Assembly: GCA_029379385.1 (NCBI GenBank)
Contig: CM055618.1
Coordinates: 15,043,071 to 15,107,070 of the forward strand
Direction: 5' to 3'
From: Quillaja saponaria
Lineage: Eukaryota > Streptophyta > Magnoliopsida > Fabales > Quillajaceae
Length of the DNA stretch: 64,000 bases
Shown: positions 10,828-24,364 of the stretch, in pieces
Layout: each line of letters begins with the position of its first letter
Numbering within the stretch: the stretch's first letter is position 1
Program-made: the position numbers and the translations under genes
Notes under the pieces: generated by a model
The model's input: the letters and a program-made list of their open reading frames with translations, nothing else
The model's database searches: none
Told to the model about the DNA's origin: nothing

Positions 10828-13800
10828 CTATTTTGGTGGAGCCAAATTCCAGTTCTTTGAACTTTCCACCTGCTTATGGAGAAAACCACCTGCATGTAGC
10901 GGATACAATTATATCAGTTTCCTCAGACATGTTATTATACTTGCTCTAGTATGAAGGTATCGACATGAAATCACAGAGCACTGAAATGCCACTTTACAAG
11001 AAGAAATCAGCTTTCAGAACCAAAAGAGGGCTAAGCAGGTTTAGATCATTTTACATATAGCAAATGACTAGCAAACAAGAAAGGGGAGAAAATAAATGAA
11101 TTTCATTGGCATGACAAATGGACCTTAAATAGATAGGTCTCTATAACCATCTTATTCATTTTTTCTCTTAAATCTTAATAACTAATCAGAGCCAACTAAG
11201 TATCAGAGTACAGGTAGAGATTTATTCTTTATTCTCCTAATTTCTTCACTAGCTTATTGAATCCCCTCCAGAAAACATAAAATGCGTACAAGATATAGGC
11301 TAAGTAGGTAACTGGGGTCCAATATCCAAAAATGTGTCTCAATATCAACACTTCACCCTAGAGTTCCAATCACTATGGTACAATGTCTATAGTTGAGTTT
11401 CCTACCCCTACCCAACACTTTCGCCTCACAAAGGATTAGGAGTCTTAAGTATTTTCAACTACATTCAACTCATCAATCAGGGCCAAAAGCAGTCAACAGT
11501 TTTCGTTGCCCAAAAGCCATCAAATGATCAAAGTATTAGACAATTGACATTAAATAAATACTCAACAATTGAAGATTGGATTAGAAATAAAATCCCTAGA
11601 CTGATGAAATATACACTTAATAACTCAAATATTTGTTCCTACGCAAAAGGCTACCTTATATTCTCCCAAGCTTGGTGGAAAGTGATGCTTCAAGGTAGAG
11701 GTTTTTAGGAACTCCAAAGATTGGCATAATAGTTACAAGTTGGAACTATTTGAATTCTTATCTTTAAGGAAAAAAAAAAAGTTGCAATACAAGGAAAAGA
11801 CTTTTCAAGGTGCTGCATTGCATTCAGAGGTTATGGTAATGACATGTGAGAAGAACTAGAAATTTTCAATATTTGATAGCCGAAAGTATCAAGCAAAGGT
11901 CAGGATCATATGAAGCATAAAATAATTAGGACTTTCTGTGGATTGAGGGCTTGTCTTGTAAAACAAAAGGAACTGAGGATCTTATAGGGGCAAAAGAGGA
12001 GTAATTCAGAGCTGTTTCGGTTCATAGCATGGTGTTTCTAGAATCTAACAGTCAGACTGGATTTGTGGTACGAGAAGCTGGTTGACCAAGAAACTTTGAT
12101 GGTCCAAAGGTATATATTCTCAGATAAGTCGACTTGAAGCTGTATATGGCAACTGGCAAGGCTGGCAAAATATATTTGCAGAGATTAAGTTTTAAATTCA
12201 AGAATTAGGTAGCAGAGGTTTTACACCAAGGGTTTCTAAGAGAGAAACCAAGGGCTTGAACTCAATACACATTCTTCAAGTAAGCATAATTGCTAAAACT
12301 TGCTTAAGACCATTTCCCTGCTATATACGAGTAAATAAATCTATATATATATAGATTTGAGCTAAACTTTCCTGGTACGAGTTGGACTATTCTTTTAGGA
12401 AGTTTTTAACTAAAGAATAAAATAAATTATTAAAATACCTCAAATATATATTATGAAACCAAAATGACAAGACTTGTGGTGTGACCAGAATACATTCTTC
12501 TTGATCACATCTTGAACAAAAACAAAGCTCAGAAATAGGTTCCCCATCTGAAAAAAGAATTTTGATTGAACCTCTAACAGAATTAGGTTCATGAAGTCAT
12601 GATATTTGTGAGTACTAGTGACCTGTCTCATTTATGAGCACATAAGCAAACTACAAAAAACATATTTAGCTTTCATTCATTCATCCAACAATTGCCAATC
12701 CCCTTTTTCTATTTTTCAGATCACAAATTTCCAAATTTAGTACATTGGTTGGAATCCAAGTTCATCGGGCTTCTACACAGTGGTCAGCAGAAATTGTGTT
12801 GCTTCAAGCTTCTATAGGAATGCGCAAACAGCTAGACAAGCACATTATAAATAGCGAACCATATGGACATCTACATTTACTTTGAACCATGTTCAAACTC
12901 AAAGGGTTTCACGAAAGTCATCAGAATACCATGAATAATCGAATATACTGCTACAAAGAACTCACTGAATTTGGCAGCATTAATTGATGTCATGAGAACT
13001 ACTTTCTAAAATCAGTTCAAGAATTTCATGGCCTCATATTATATGCCAAAGAATCAAAGAGCACGGCATTAACCAAGAGTAATTAATGAATGACAAACTA
13101 ACCACCTCTCCTTGATATAAGATGGATCCGGGAACGAGGTCCTTCAAACTTCCAACTATCTTCATCCAAGGATTTAACTTCCTTGTCAAGTGCAGCCATC
13201 AGATCCGATTTCAAAACTGCAAAAAAGAAATCAAACTCTATTTTACAACTAGAAAATGGTTCATGATTCATCTATTGTATTGGGTTATAACATAAGAAGG
13301 TCACGTACAGCACAGCACTCTACTTAAGCCAAACAATCCTATCCCTCCATTTATCAATAAATAAATAAAAAGTAGGAATGGAAAATTTTCAAAATAAAAA
13401 GTCTGTCTACCTCATTTGAACTAACAGAAAGCATTTTGAGCCTAGTTGTATACATCTTTCTTGGTATATCCAGATAATAGATAAACTGAAACATTCTGGA
13501 GCTCCGATGTCGACTTAACCAGAGTTAGTGATCTCATAGAAAAGCAATCCCCATATAACAATAGACACAAACTTGTAATGTTTTGATAACCTAAAGAACC
13601 GCAGTCAGCTGCGGAAGATGCTTACAAAGAAGCTACTCCAATTGAGGAGCTGGGAGCTTGAATTAGATTTGTTGCTTCAAAGATTTATAGGAAACACCTT
13701 GGCTGCTGTGCTGATACACTCATAAGTGGTGTGAAAGGAATATCAGACTACATGGCAGTAGTCACAGACTCACATGCAGATGGACAACTATGGCACATGT

Positions 13801-14302
13801 TTTTGCTGATAGGGCCATGTGCAGCAGATAGAAAGTGTCAGATTGTATTCTGAAGGACAAGCCGCTCATAAATGTATTTATGATGTTTACTAACTAAAAA
13901 TTCAAAGAAAATAATATCATAATAACCTAGCCAACCATAATATAAACGTTACAGAAGTAACAGAGCTAAAACCCACCAATATTAATGCATTAAAATAGAC
14001 CCAGATGGCTGGAGAAAAGTATTTTACTAGAATAGCTTGATCCCAAAAAGTTACAGCCCAAGGATTTAAGAACCGCATAGCCAAAAATTTAGGAATTTGG
14101 GAGGATTAATGCAAATGGGTTACCAAGTAAAACAGAGCTAACCTAGCATAGCCTCGTCCTTGCGATCTTTAATAGAGATTAGATCAGATGGGAAGTGAAA
14201 ATCGTCCCCAGATAAAGCTGCATTGCTGCTACTACCTCCACCTCCTCCGCTTACAATTGCTGTAGTTGATATTGATGAATGGGCTGGTGATGAACTGTTC
14301 AT
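10828..14302 (-). CDS. small conserved plant protein, unknown function (110 aa)
   Basis: Three exons on the minus strand, 14302-14143, 13216-13106 and 10889-10828, join in frame to 110 residues. The N-terminus is low in complexity (Ser/Thr/Gly-rich, with a GGGGG run). A conserved-looking core follows: FHFPSDLISIKDRKDEAM, VLKSDLMAALDKEVKSLDED, SWKFEGPRSRIHLISRRGGF. The C-terminus is LHKQVESSKNWNLAPPK. I recall the core from other plants but cannot name a function; there is no signal peptide or membrane segment. If the second donor (13105, gtggtt) is not used, translation stops two codons later and gives 92 residues. The 2.2-kb second intron is therefore the main uncertainty. Upstream of the chosen ATG the frame stays open for 29 codons without a Met, so the true start may lie in an earlier exon. 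Confidence 0.7.
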
Positions 14303-15299
14303 GGTATGCCTAGTCCCCAGAAATTGCTTTTCCTCAGCAGGAAGGACTTCACCACTTTGCGGACAGATTAAACCCCCAAAAGAAAAAGACTGTTTTTAAG
14401 AAGCAAGAACAGCAGAGCTCGTATGATTTTCCCGGCTCCTGAAACAAAAAATCGTCTCTTTTACATACGCTTTAGCTTTGAGTACACGCCGTTCCGAATG
14501 GCGATTTCGTGATAAATATTTGCGTTATATATTGTTTTGGTCCCTGAAAATTATACCCATTTCCTATTTAGTCCCTTAAATTTTTTTAATCAAACCTATT
14601 AAAATTCAATGTTTTCAATTTTAATCCATCAAATTTTAGTTTTTTTTTTTTTAATTAAATTCCTAATCGAATCAAAAATATTAAATTTAAATATAAATTC
14701 ACATAATTATTTACTATGATTAAAAATACATAAAAAAATTTGTTGTTTTAAGAAAAATTTAGATTTTAAATTAAGAAAATAAATTTCTCTAACAATAAAA
14801 TTAATATTCATATAATTTTATTTTTTAACATCTCTTAAAAAATAATGTAATTTCCTTACTTTTTATCTCAATTAATAATTTAAAAAAATTTAAAAATTGA
14901 AGAATTAAAATAATAATAATTAATTCTGCGAGAACCTAATTATAAAACCAAAATAATAAATAAGCCCAAATATCTCCGTCGGCAAGTTTGTGAATTGGGC
15001 TTTGGTTTTAAGCCTATTTCGTCCTTTCGCAGCTTTATCTATTTGTATTTGTCTCAATCAAATCAAAATCGAAACATGGCCCAGAAAAACAAGAATGGAG
15101 CATAGCAGGGAGAAAAGTTGAGATCAAAGAACCAGAGCACAAAGGGGCGTCTTCTCCCCTTGTTCAGTTTTCCTGCATAAGCTTTCAAAGAAAGATCTTG
15201 AAACATATGCAGGTCAGTCTCTCTCTCTCTCATTTTCTGTAACAGTTGGATTCATTATGTAATCAAGCAACTAACTTTGTTCTCTGTTTCAGTTTCTTC
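14303..15299. other. divergent intergenic region with 5' leaders
   Basis: This separates the minus-strand small protein gene from the plus-strand PIG-X gene. 14303-14389 is an in-frame open extension preceded by an acceptor-like site (see findings). 14530-14950 is very AT-rich, with GGTCCCT/AGTCCCTT phrases often seen in degraded plant transposons, but no ends could be defined. 15060-15292 holds the probable PIG-X leader, with a small 5' intron (15213-15292). Confidence 0.5.
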
Positions 15300-17503
15300 A
15301 TGGATACCCTTCAATGTATCCGATTCTGCATAAATTTGTTAGTTGGAAGTTCGTTGTTATACTTTCCAGGCTATTGCTTGCATCGTGCTGCACATTCAAG
15401 CCAGGTCATTTAAGATAGCATTTTACTTATTCTTGTGCATGCCTGCTCTTAATGAAATTTCTGTTCTGGTTCTTTTTAAAAATAAAAAAAATAAAAAACC
15501 AAACAAATTGTAGCTTAATACCCTTTTGGCCCACCTGTGGACTTTGTAGTGTTCAATTCAAATGCAAAGAGAGGGACCTTAAAAATGCTGCAAGTAAACA
15601 ACAGTAGATATACTGGGTTGATAGATTCCATAATATAGTAAGTTTTAGGTGGATCTAATGAGCATATAATGCTAAAGTCCCCAGTTTTATTTGGTCCATC
15701 ATAAGTCTAATAAAGAGAATTTTATGAAAATTATTATAATTATTCTATATGCTAGTTCTGCAGAATAAAGTTTTTTTCTTTTTATGGATGAAAAAAGTTT
15801 TAGCTTAGCTAGAAACTTTTGTAAATTATCTATGCTGATTCTCTGCTTTGCCTCTTATTTGTATATGAAGTAGAAATAGGAGAGAATCATTCTTTTTCTC
15901 TGGATGGACACTGACTAACAATCAACTACTATATTTTTATTCTTGGTTTCCAAGATTGACTGTTATTGAAAAGGGTAAATAAAGATGCAACTCTGTATTA
16001 GAAGGTCTTCATATCACAATATTTTTGGCAGTAATCTTGCCCAGTTACCTTGCTCATATAACTACTTTCTAAACTTTTATTTCCATGACTTATACTCCCC
16101 ATACAACTATAACATAATATACCAATAAAAATCGTGAGTTTTAAAATATACTTTTCTCACTCATATCCATAATTCAGGTACCAAGTTATGATCCTGAATC
16201 TAGTACCAACACTACAAGACTTCAAGCTTTGTCTAGCTTTGAGAAATTCATGATGCAATCCTACTTTGACAAACATGAAAGCTTGATTGATACACATTTT
16301 GATAACTTCATAGCTCAAGAGGTTTCCTTGAACTTATGTGAAGCTCTTTCATCAAGAATTTTAGTTCTAGAACGCAATCTGATTGGTGAAGGTTCCCACC
16401 GTCATCTTTCGACATCTACCACATTTCAAATCGGACAGTCAGGGTCGATATCCAAATTATCCAGTTACTCATGTGAATTTGTACTTATTGAAAGACTGCC
16501 CCATGGAGTTTTTGCCGATCCATTTGAGCTACAACATCTACTTCAGCGTGGTGGTAAATGTTTTTCTTTTCTTTTCTTTTTTCCACTTGGAAACAAAAGA
16601 AACTAAATAATCATTTTATTGAGTTCATGAACATTTCCTTCTTCCTTGAGTCAATAAAACAATCCATTTATTTCAGTGTTCAGTGGTGCAGCTGTCTTTG
16701 GAGATAAAAATTTGGAGTTGCCTTCATTTCTTTCCAATCGTTCTGCTGTTGAAATCCACTTGGATGTTGGTCCAAATGTCATGCTGAGCCCCATTGACAT
16801 CAATGTAGAGCTTCCGTTACATGCACGGTATCCGGTAAGTAAAAGATGTTATGATTTGAAAGTTGGAAGATGATGGACATTTGATCTGACATAGTTCAGC
16901 AGTCAGCTATACACAGATTTGTATGCCTTGTCAGCTATTATTAGCCATAGTTACTTATATAATCTAGAGAGGGGGGAGGCTGCAGATATATTGGAGGTAT
17001 CGTATATTGCAGCAATACTTATATGATTATATGATATAGTATTTTCTCCATCTATATGTCGAACGGATCCTATATAGCATGCTATTGATATGTGTTCTTT
17101 ATTATCCCCATAAGTGGTAAGTATACTGTAAACTAGAATTGTTTGTCCTTATCAAGCTGTAAGTACTCTTTGATATCAATTTGTTTTTCTCATTTTGCAG
17201 CCTCTACATGAAAGTGGTTACTCAGCAGTTGAATTTGGTGCACCTGATATGTTTGTGCGCTGCCGCACAAAGGAAAAAATTAGTAACCAAAGCTGTTTGC
17301 TTATGTTGACAAGTGATGGTGCTAAACTGAAAAGTGGTGATATTATATGGAGAATACCTTCTGGAATAAGGGCACATGCTGGAGTTGTATCTTCTGTTAC
17401 TTTTATTTCAGCCTTATTGTCGACTCTTTTAATTGTTTTAACATCGTTGTGTTATTCAGACAGCAAATTGTGCAAAGTTTTAAAACAATCTTACAATCTT
17501 TGA
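15300..17503 (+). CDS. PIGX: PIG-X/PBN1-type GPI mannosyltransferase subunit
   Basis: PIG-X/PBN1 proteins stabilise the ER mannosyltransferase (PIG-M/Gpi14) that adds the first mannose to GPI anchors. Four exons, 15300-15404, 16178-16553, 16677-16834 and 17201-17503, give 313 residues. The N-terminus, MDTLQCIRFCINLLVGSSLL, is a signal peptide and joins exon 2 in phase. Landmarks are CEFVLIERLPHGVFADPFEL, HLDVGPNVMLSPIDINVELP, LHARYPPLHESGYSAVEF and APDMFVRC, all typical of the PIG-X luminal domain. One C-terminal membrane helix follows (about VTFISALLSTLLIVLTSLCY), then a short basic tail. That is the expected type I topology with a luminal domain. The start was chosen because the next upstream ATG (15207) reads a different frame that closes early. 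The leader therefore carries an overlapping uORF. Confidence 0.88.
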
Positions 17504-18607
17504 AATCCATTTCTCTTTTTCTGCTACAACTTGAAATTTGAATTCCATTTCAGTTTATAATACTTGTTTCCCCTCCTTCTCAAGAGAATGATTAGATTAG
17601 TTGAATAAATGGAAGATCATCATTTTTACAGATTTAGAAAACAACCCACTTCTCTTCGATTGTGCTTAAGCTCTGAAACTCGAGTGTGCTCATGCATGAT
17701 TTCACCACTTTGCTGAGTTCAGCTTGGTCATTGTGTGGTCGTATGCATTGAGATTGCTTGAGAAAAGCAAAACAGGAGAGAAATTCCACTGCTACTATTT
17801 TGTTTTAAATCCAAGACTTGGAGCTTGCTTCAGACAACTAATTGCTGGAAGAGATTAATGGCAACAAGAATCCGCCTTAGTTCTACCTGACTTCCTCACA
17901 ATATCTTTTTCCATTTGGTTTTTTCATAGGTAGTAATTTGGATTAATTGCATATGCGCATCTTCGGCCTTCTTGGAGGAGCTCCTCTCAATCTTGTTTAA
18001 TTGTCCTTATAATTAGAGGGTCCACGGATTTATTCAACCCAAGTTCATTCAATCTTTGTTCCGTTTTCCATTTCCTCTCTAACCATTTCTGAGATCAGAG
18101 GTGAAAAATCAAATGCTAGGATTCTGATATGATGCTTGTGAAAGCCAAACTACCAATGAAGCTAGGAACATACCCCACATCTCCACAGTACTCCATCAGC
18201 TAGCCTAAGCTACCCGAAGCTCAAAATATGGCAATGGGATGTCTCCACTCTCCAGATCAAAATACTATGAAAAAACTGAGCATCATTACTATTGTAAGCA
18301 GTTATACGGTATTGAACCAAAGAATTAGAATTTTCTTTATTACAATAAAATTGAGACAATTACACGACAACCAGGTAACACCCTCAAAAACCCAAAAACC
18401 ATCTTACAAAGATCAAACACCCATCAAAAGAACCACCAAATGTTGCAAGTAAATACATCATGAACTGACTTGGACCAGAAGCAACATACTCCAGTTAACC
18501 ATGAGGTCATGCAAGACATCACTCAAAGAAAGTACCAAAGGAGATCAGTATCCCGCTGTTGAGCAGAGCCTGACTTCACTCTATTATGCAATTGAGACAA
18601 TCTTTGA
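17504..18607. other. convergent 3' region, PIG-X / SYP22
   Basis: Both neighbours end into this 1.1-kb gap, which should hold their 3' UTRs and poly(A) signals. The open frames seen here (up to 74 codons) have no protein-like content. No tRNA or small RNA structure was recognised. Confidence 0.5.
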
Positions 18608-20151
18608 CTAAGCTGCCAGTACTATAATCACAATGAGAAGAACAATCCCAAATATCACCAGGAGCAAGCATGCCTGAGGACAAAAAAAAAACAGTAAATA
18701 TTAGACTAACAATAATAAGACAACATATGTAGTGAATGTATATACACACAAGGTTTAACAAAGGTAAAAGAGGAAAATAATAAAACCAATCATTCATCAC
18801 AAAATGCACAGAAAAAGATGGTGCATGATCTACTAGTTCTCTCATCAGCTTTATTATTGTATTGATTGTACTCATTTTTAAAATGAACACCATACTAGAT
18901 AAAATGCAGCACCCCTAATGTTTGCGGAAGCTGCACCTCAGTGGTAAAATAACTATATTTATTTTTACTTTTAAGAAAATGAAATGTGCCCTTCGGGACC
19001 AAATAAAAGTTAAAAATTTTCATATATCAGATGGTTTTCATACACTGCGCCAATGACAGATTAATATAACCAGTCAGGGTGCTCAATATAGGTATGCTTG
19101 TAGAAATTCGTAATGGCACAAGCATTCTAAAATGAATAAATAAACAAAAAAAAGAAGTCAGCATAACGGATAATGCAAATATGTATAAATTACCAGAGAT
19201 GAATTTGATCTTTGGGTCTTCGCAGCTTTCACAAGTTGGGTCTTCCCCTGTGCAGTTGCTGCCTGGGAACTTTCAATGTTGGAGCCAATGTCATCTACAA
19301 GAAAACAGTCCTTGACATGAGATCACATGGTCACATCCAAAATAGAAGTAACTCACCGACAATAAGACAGTTTACCAATCATAGTTCCTTGCTCATGAAC
19401 AAGCACAGCAAGGTCTTTAAAAATCTCATTTACTTCACCAATCTGCTGCTGGATTTCTTGAATCCCTTGCTCCCTTTCCTCTATAATAGACTCATTGAAG
19501 GCAATCTCATTGTCCAATAGCAGTACCTCTTGTCTGCAGCAACAACATGAAAGCAAAAATATAAAGTTAATGCAACTGGCTGAATCTGTTCAGAAGCCTT
19601 CTTTTTCATTTCCATTTTCATAATAAAAGGAAATGGACTAATCAATTCATCTCAAATAAATGAGATTGACAACAGCATCATCCAAAGGTCATTTGGTCAA
19701 CCACTGTGCAGTGGCACAAAAAAATATATGAAGGTATCAATATGAATGCTTTTTTGGCATCATATTAATAAAAATGAAAAATAAATATCGAAATGAGTGT
19801 AAGCAAAAAATACGGCTTTGATATTTTATATTAAACTACATTTGAACGAGCTTCTTTTCTGAGAATTTATGATTCTTAAATTTAAAAACGGAATACTAAT
19901 GTCAAGAAGAGGACTAAATTTGTTCATCACTATCAATAAAATGTAAGCAAAAGTCACCTTCTAGATTCCACAAGAAGAGCACGCTGTTCCGGAGTCTTGT
20001 CAGAAGTTCCATCTATCTCACTAGCTGTGTAGCTGTAAGCATTGGAAAAAAGACAGAGAAAAAGAGAAGAAGCCCAGATCATAAGCACTGCATACAAAGC
20101 TATAATTTATAACAAGAGTGCACTGATGGCAACTACTCCATATTTCGTGTT

Positions 20152-20186
<35 letters not shown>

Positions 20187-21705
20187 ACGCAACTTTGCAC
20201 ATTCAATTGTTAAAGCTTCCTGTAACAATTACCTGGAGGGAAGAACTGCTTGAGGAACAAAAGGAGTGTAAGCTGTTTCCCTCTCAGCTGCAAGTCGTTG
20301 AGCCTTCTGAAACTCTTTTAGTACTGCCTGAAAGTCTTTTGCAAGTTTAGCATCTGCAATTTTCTTGCTTGTCTGCAATCACAGTAAACATATTCAAGTA
20401 AAATCACTCAGAAAACAGTATAAAAAGGAGTCCTAAGGTATTGCTTGAAAAATGAATAAGAAGTAACTTTCAGGAAAAAAATAAAAACCCGATTCCCATA
20501 AATGTACCATTCTGAGGACATTTGGTTTGCCAGTAATTGACCAACACAGGTCAAAGCTCCCCAAGCTATCAAGTTATATAGAATGTGAAATTGTTCTTTT
20601 GACTATGCAACCAATCTCCATACAACGTTAAAGCTCAAAACTTACATTAACTTCAGCATGGTGATCTATTTCGCTAGCTTGTTTGAGTTTTGTTGAGGTA
20701 TCCTTCACCAACTGCCCAATATGTTGCCTTGTCTTGTGCCTGAAAAGTCAACATTAGGACAATGAAAGACAGAAATATCACCAGACATTGCCTTGTTCAC
20801 AATAAAGAGAAGAAGCCACGTGATTCAAAATTTTCAAATAATCAAAGAGAAGGATTTAAGTTCAGCAGTAACAACTTAACAATGGACTAAGAATAATGGA
20901 TATGAAGCCTATACAGTACATATAGGAGATTCTTAGTCTTAAAAAGAGTAAAATTGAAGTAAAAACCACCAACAATGATAAAAATAAACAAATGAATTTA
21001 TACAGAAGAGTGTGCTCTTTCCTATGACCTAGCCACGAATAAATAAAGCATCCGTACATTACCAAAATTTTCTCCTCTGTTATTCGCTTTATTTAGAATT
21101 TTGAAATTATCGTCACCACTCTGACCCTTAGCAATCCCCAACACAGTTGGTAAGCTAACAACTTAACAAGCTACATTGCTTTCAATCACAATTAGGAAAT
21201 CTAAGCCCTGGAAGCTGCACAAGTAACTTGTACAGGATGACCCATAACCAGAATAAAGTGAATGACAGAATTGCAATACAAACGTTTTCTGCATAACGTC
21301 TTCGAGAAAAGAAACCAATTGAATTCAATCCATTGTACCAACAGTAAGAATAAAACAACCAATTCAACTAATGCTAAACACAAATACCAATGCTTCAATC
21401 ATAAGCAGCTAGATATAAAAATGCAATCACATACCTTACTACGGAAATCAATTAATTCAACGACCTCAAAATTCCATACCAAGAGAAATTCAAAACGTGG
21501 AGACGGGTAAAACTTACAACTTGTCACGGAGCTCAGGCGTATCTTTGGGGGTTCCGAGAGTGTTAACGAGCCTCTGAAAAGTAGATACGGCGGTGTTGAT
21601 CTGAAATATACCTGATGCAACGGCTTGCGTAGGGTCTTGCTTGCCATTGATAAGGCCTCTTCTGGAAGTAAAAGGCCGGCCACCTTCGAGATCCTGAAAG
21701 CTCAT
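18608..21705 (-). CDS. SYP22: SYP22/VAM3-type vacuolar Qa-SNARE syntaxin
   Basis: This syntaxin of the PEP12/VAM3 group mediates fusion at the prevacuolar compartment and vacuole. Seven exons on the minus strand read 21705-21518, 20739-20646, 20372-20233, 20032-19958, 19533-19376, 19294-19194 and 18673-18608. They join in frame to 273 residues (Arabidopsis SYP22 is about 268). The N-terminus [18 protein letters not shown] and [20 protein letters not shown] start the Habc bundle. The SNARE motif runs about 186-246, with the ionic zero-layer glutamine near 214 (HEQGTMIDDIG). A single C-terminal membrane anchor, [20 protein letters not shown], fills the last exon. SYP21/23 paralogues are alternatives, but the motif set fits SYP22/23 best. 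Intron 3 carries a run of 32 G on the plus strand. Confidence 0.95.
20154..20185. repeat. poly-G tract, 32 G
   Basis: This is an uninterrupted run of 32 G on the plus strand, inside the intron between SYP22 exons 3 and 4, about 120 bp upstream of exon 4. In the pre-mRNA it is a C run. G runs of this length are uncommon in plant DNA, can form quadruplexes, and are prone to length error in sequencing. Confidence 0.9.
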
Positions 21706-24364
21706 TATAATAAACCCTCTTTGATTATAATAACCCTTACTTTCTCGAGAAAATCAAAGAGAATTTCTTGAGAAAGGAAAAAGGAAAGTTGGTGTTTGGT
21801 TACAAGGATCTGGAAAGAACCGGCGGGCTGGGTGAATTAGGGTTATCGGAGCAGAGACTATGAACCCGGCGAAGATTGAGGCCACAGCAACCGATCAAAT
21901 TGAGAGGGGCACGAATTAGTGGTAAAAAGGACTGAACTCTTGTTATGATTCAGTGCGGTGATTTCTTCGTTGGTGTCCTGGGGCCTATGAGATTCCTGGC
22001 TGTTCATCCTTACCGGCACGTTGACATGGACCCATGAAATCGACACGTGGTTATTATGCCTGTAGGACAAGAATATGAAATACACTTGGGTAGTCGTTGC
22101 ACTCAACCAGAAAAATACATTTACTTTCTTTTTTTCCATACAATATATGTTGTAAAAACAAATTCAATTATTTATTTGTTAATCATAAAATATAAGATTA
22201 TTATTTTCTCCTTTTATTAGTGACTCTCTTTTAATGAAAACATTAAAAATTTGGTAATTATTAATTCAACTAATAAACTTATTTGGTATTGTATATTAAG
22301 AACAATTTGTTTTCACTTAGAATTGAGATTTCTAAATACATAAAATGAGACAATTATCTTATACTCTATAGCTCATATGTTCAACATACTTTCTATAAAA
22401 AATAAACTCTTATTTTTTTAACGAGAATAATAGAATTATATGTTTAACATATTAAGATATACATTAATTGCTTCAGAAATTGAAAGATAATATTAAAAAG
22501 TATAAAATTTTGGTAGATAAAATAATTCAAATTTATATGTTAGTATACATTTTTTATTTATTTTTTGGGGTGCAATAGTATGTTTTTCATCTTAATGTCA
22601 ATACATACATATTGATTTGTTTTTGATACAGATAAATTGTCTTTAGTATAGTCAATTTAAGTTTTATTACATAGTTCAATGTAAATCGCGAATAACTATG
22701 TGGAATTATATTTTAGTACACAGTTTACATGCCAAGTGATTATGACGATTTTTGTAACTTTTTAGTTTTGGTCAGTCATACAATGTGTACTAAGCAATGT
22801 TTAAGTAGTAGGAAGTTATTGTGCTTTTGAAAAAAATAAAATAAAAGAATTGACCAACACAATTAAGATTGCAAAAAATTAGATAAAGAATCTTATTATG
22901 ATTAGAAACATATTGAATGAAAATAATAATCGATCAAAATAATTGAAATTGAAAAATAATAATATATAAATTATAAACGATATAAAAAGAAAATTAAAAA
23001 AAATCACTATGTCTGTATATTTGTATGTCATTATTAAAATAAATCAAGGAATGCATTAAAGTAATCTAAACAAATGATATATACTATAGCTCCAAACTCA
23101 ATTTTAAGGACTAAGAAAAAACATTAATTCTATGAGATTAAGAGTTTGATCTCCTTTACAATCCTTATTGAGATAAATTTATGCTCTCATACATGATCGT
23201 AATCACTTTTGAAATAATTCTTGGCTTCGGCCTCGATATAGGTGCGGTGAGGATTCTTGTAGACGTAAGTGGTAGTGATTTAGGTATAATATTTCCTGCT
23301 AAAAAAATTGTGTTGAAAATTAAGATAAAAGGTGATAGATTGACTCAAATTTTATGGAGAGCTAGTTACTTCTCCCCTTAACTTCTTCCATGCAAAAAAA
23401 TTTAATTTGCATAAGGTCTTCTTGATTATTATTTAAAAGGTCTAACAATGTAAATATATTGGACCGTTTTAGACAATTATAGAACATGAGAAACAATTCT
23501 GATGGGTCAATAAAATTATAGTTCATACCGGATCATTTAGGAACTCTCCCTTTTGAGGTACAGAAGGAGTATGGTACATAGGAGGTTGTCTTTCCTAACT
23601 TCTCTATAAACTCTGAACCCAAATTTATCATTTTGTTAACATTCCTTTTGCGAGTGAAGTGAAAGTTTGGTTAATTGCAATTGTAGGTATCCTATCTACC
23701 TATCTATTTCTAATATTATAAAAATTATAAAATTATTAATAATTATTATTTTATATGCATAAAATTCAAACTTGAAATATATCACGAAAAGAGAAATAGA
23801 GCCATCATATGAACATTATTTAAGAGTATGAAAAAAACTTTATTAAATTAGTAGGAAAATAATTTTAGTACAATACAAATTGTTTTTATAATATTTAAAA
23901 TCTTAATAACTACAGTCTACAATGATTGTAATTTGTAGCTTCACAATTACTTATTAAAAAACTCATTTAATGAACAAATATAAAAATTTGTGTAAAAATA
24001 CAAATTACAGTAACTTCAATGACCTCTATAAATTATATAAACGAACTTCAATGACCTATCTGATAAATATATAAATTGATTTTGCTATAGAAAATTTTGT
24101 TTCTCTATCAAACATATCATTCTCATGTTCTTAAAAAATATGAGATGATTATTATATATCAGTCAGAGTCTATCACTTTACGACTAATTAGAAGTGTGTA
24201 AAAAATCTAGCAACTCAGGTCCGAGCTATCCGAACCCACTCAAAATTAAACAATCTAATAAGAATAAAGCTAATTTTTATTTTATACTTTATACATATGA
24301 GAAATGGATCATCTATAGTATTAATTAGAGAGGATCATGTTCCCTTTGTCATGTCATTATTTCT
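21706..24364. other. AT-rich intergenic DNA
   Basis: The first roughly 150 bp next to 21705 should be the SYP22 leader and promoter. The rest is strongly AT-rich. A 66-codon open frame at 23181-23381 has mixed hydrophobic content but no recognisable domain. No repeat ends could be defined before the foldback element at 24365. Confidence 0.55.

Noticed and set aside
14530..14660. GGTCCCT...AGTCCCTT phrases resembling transposon scraps
   Set aside because: There are no definable ends, repeats or coding remnants; could be ordinary AT-rich intergenic DNA.
20021..20206. Minus-strand frame with a proline run
   Set aside because: It is simply the poly-C reading of the 32-G tract inside the SYP22 intron.
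23181..23381. 66-codon open frame in AT-rich DNA
   Set aside because: It has no domain, signal or codon pattern, and splice extensions do not give a family match; probably chance or degenerate repeat.
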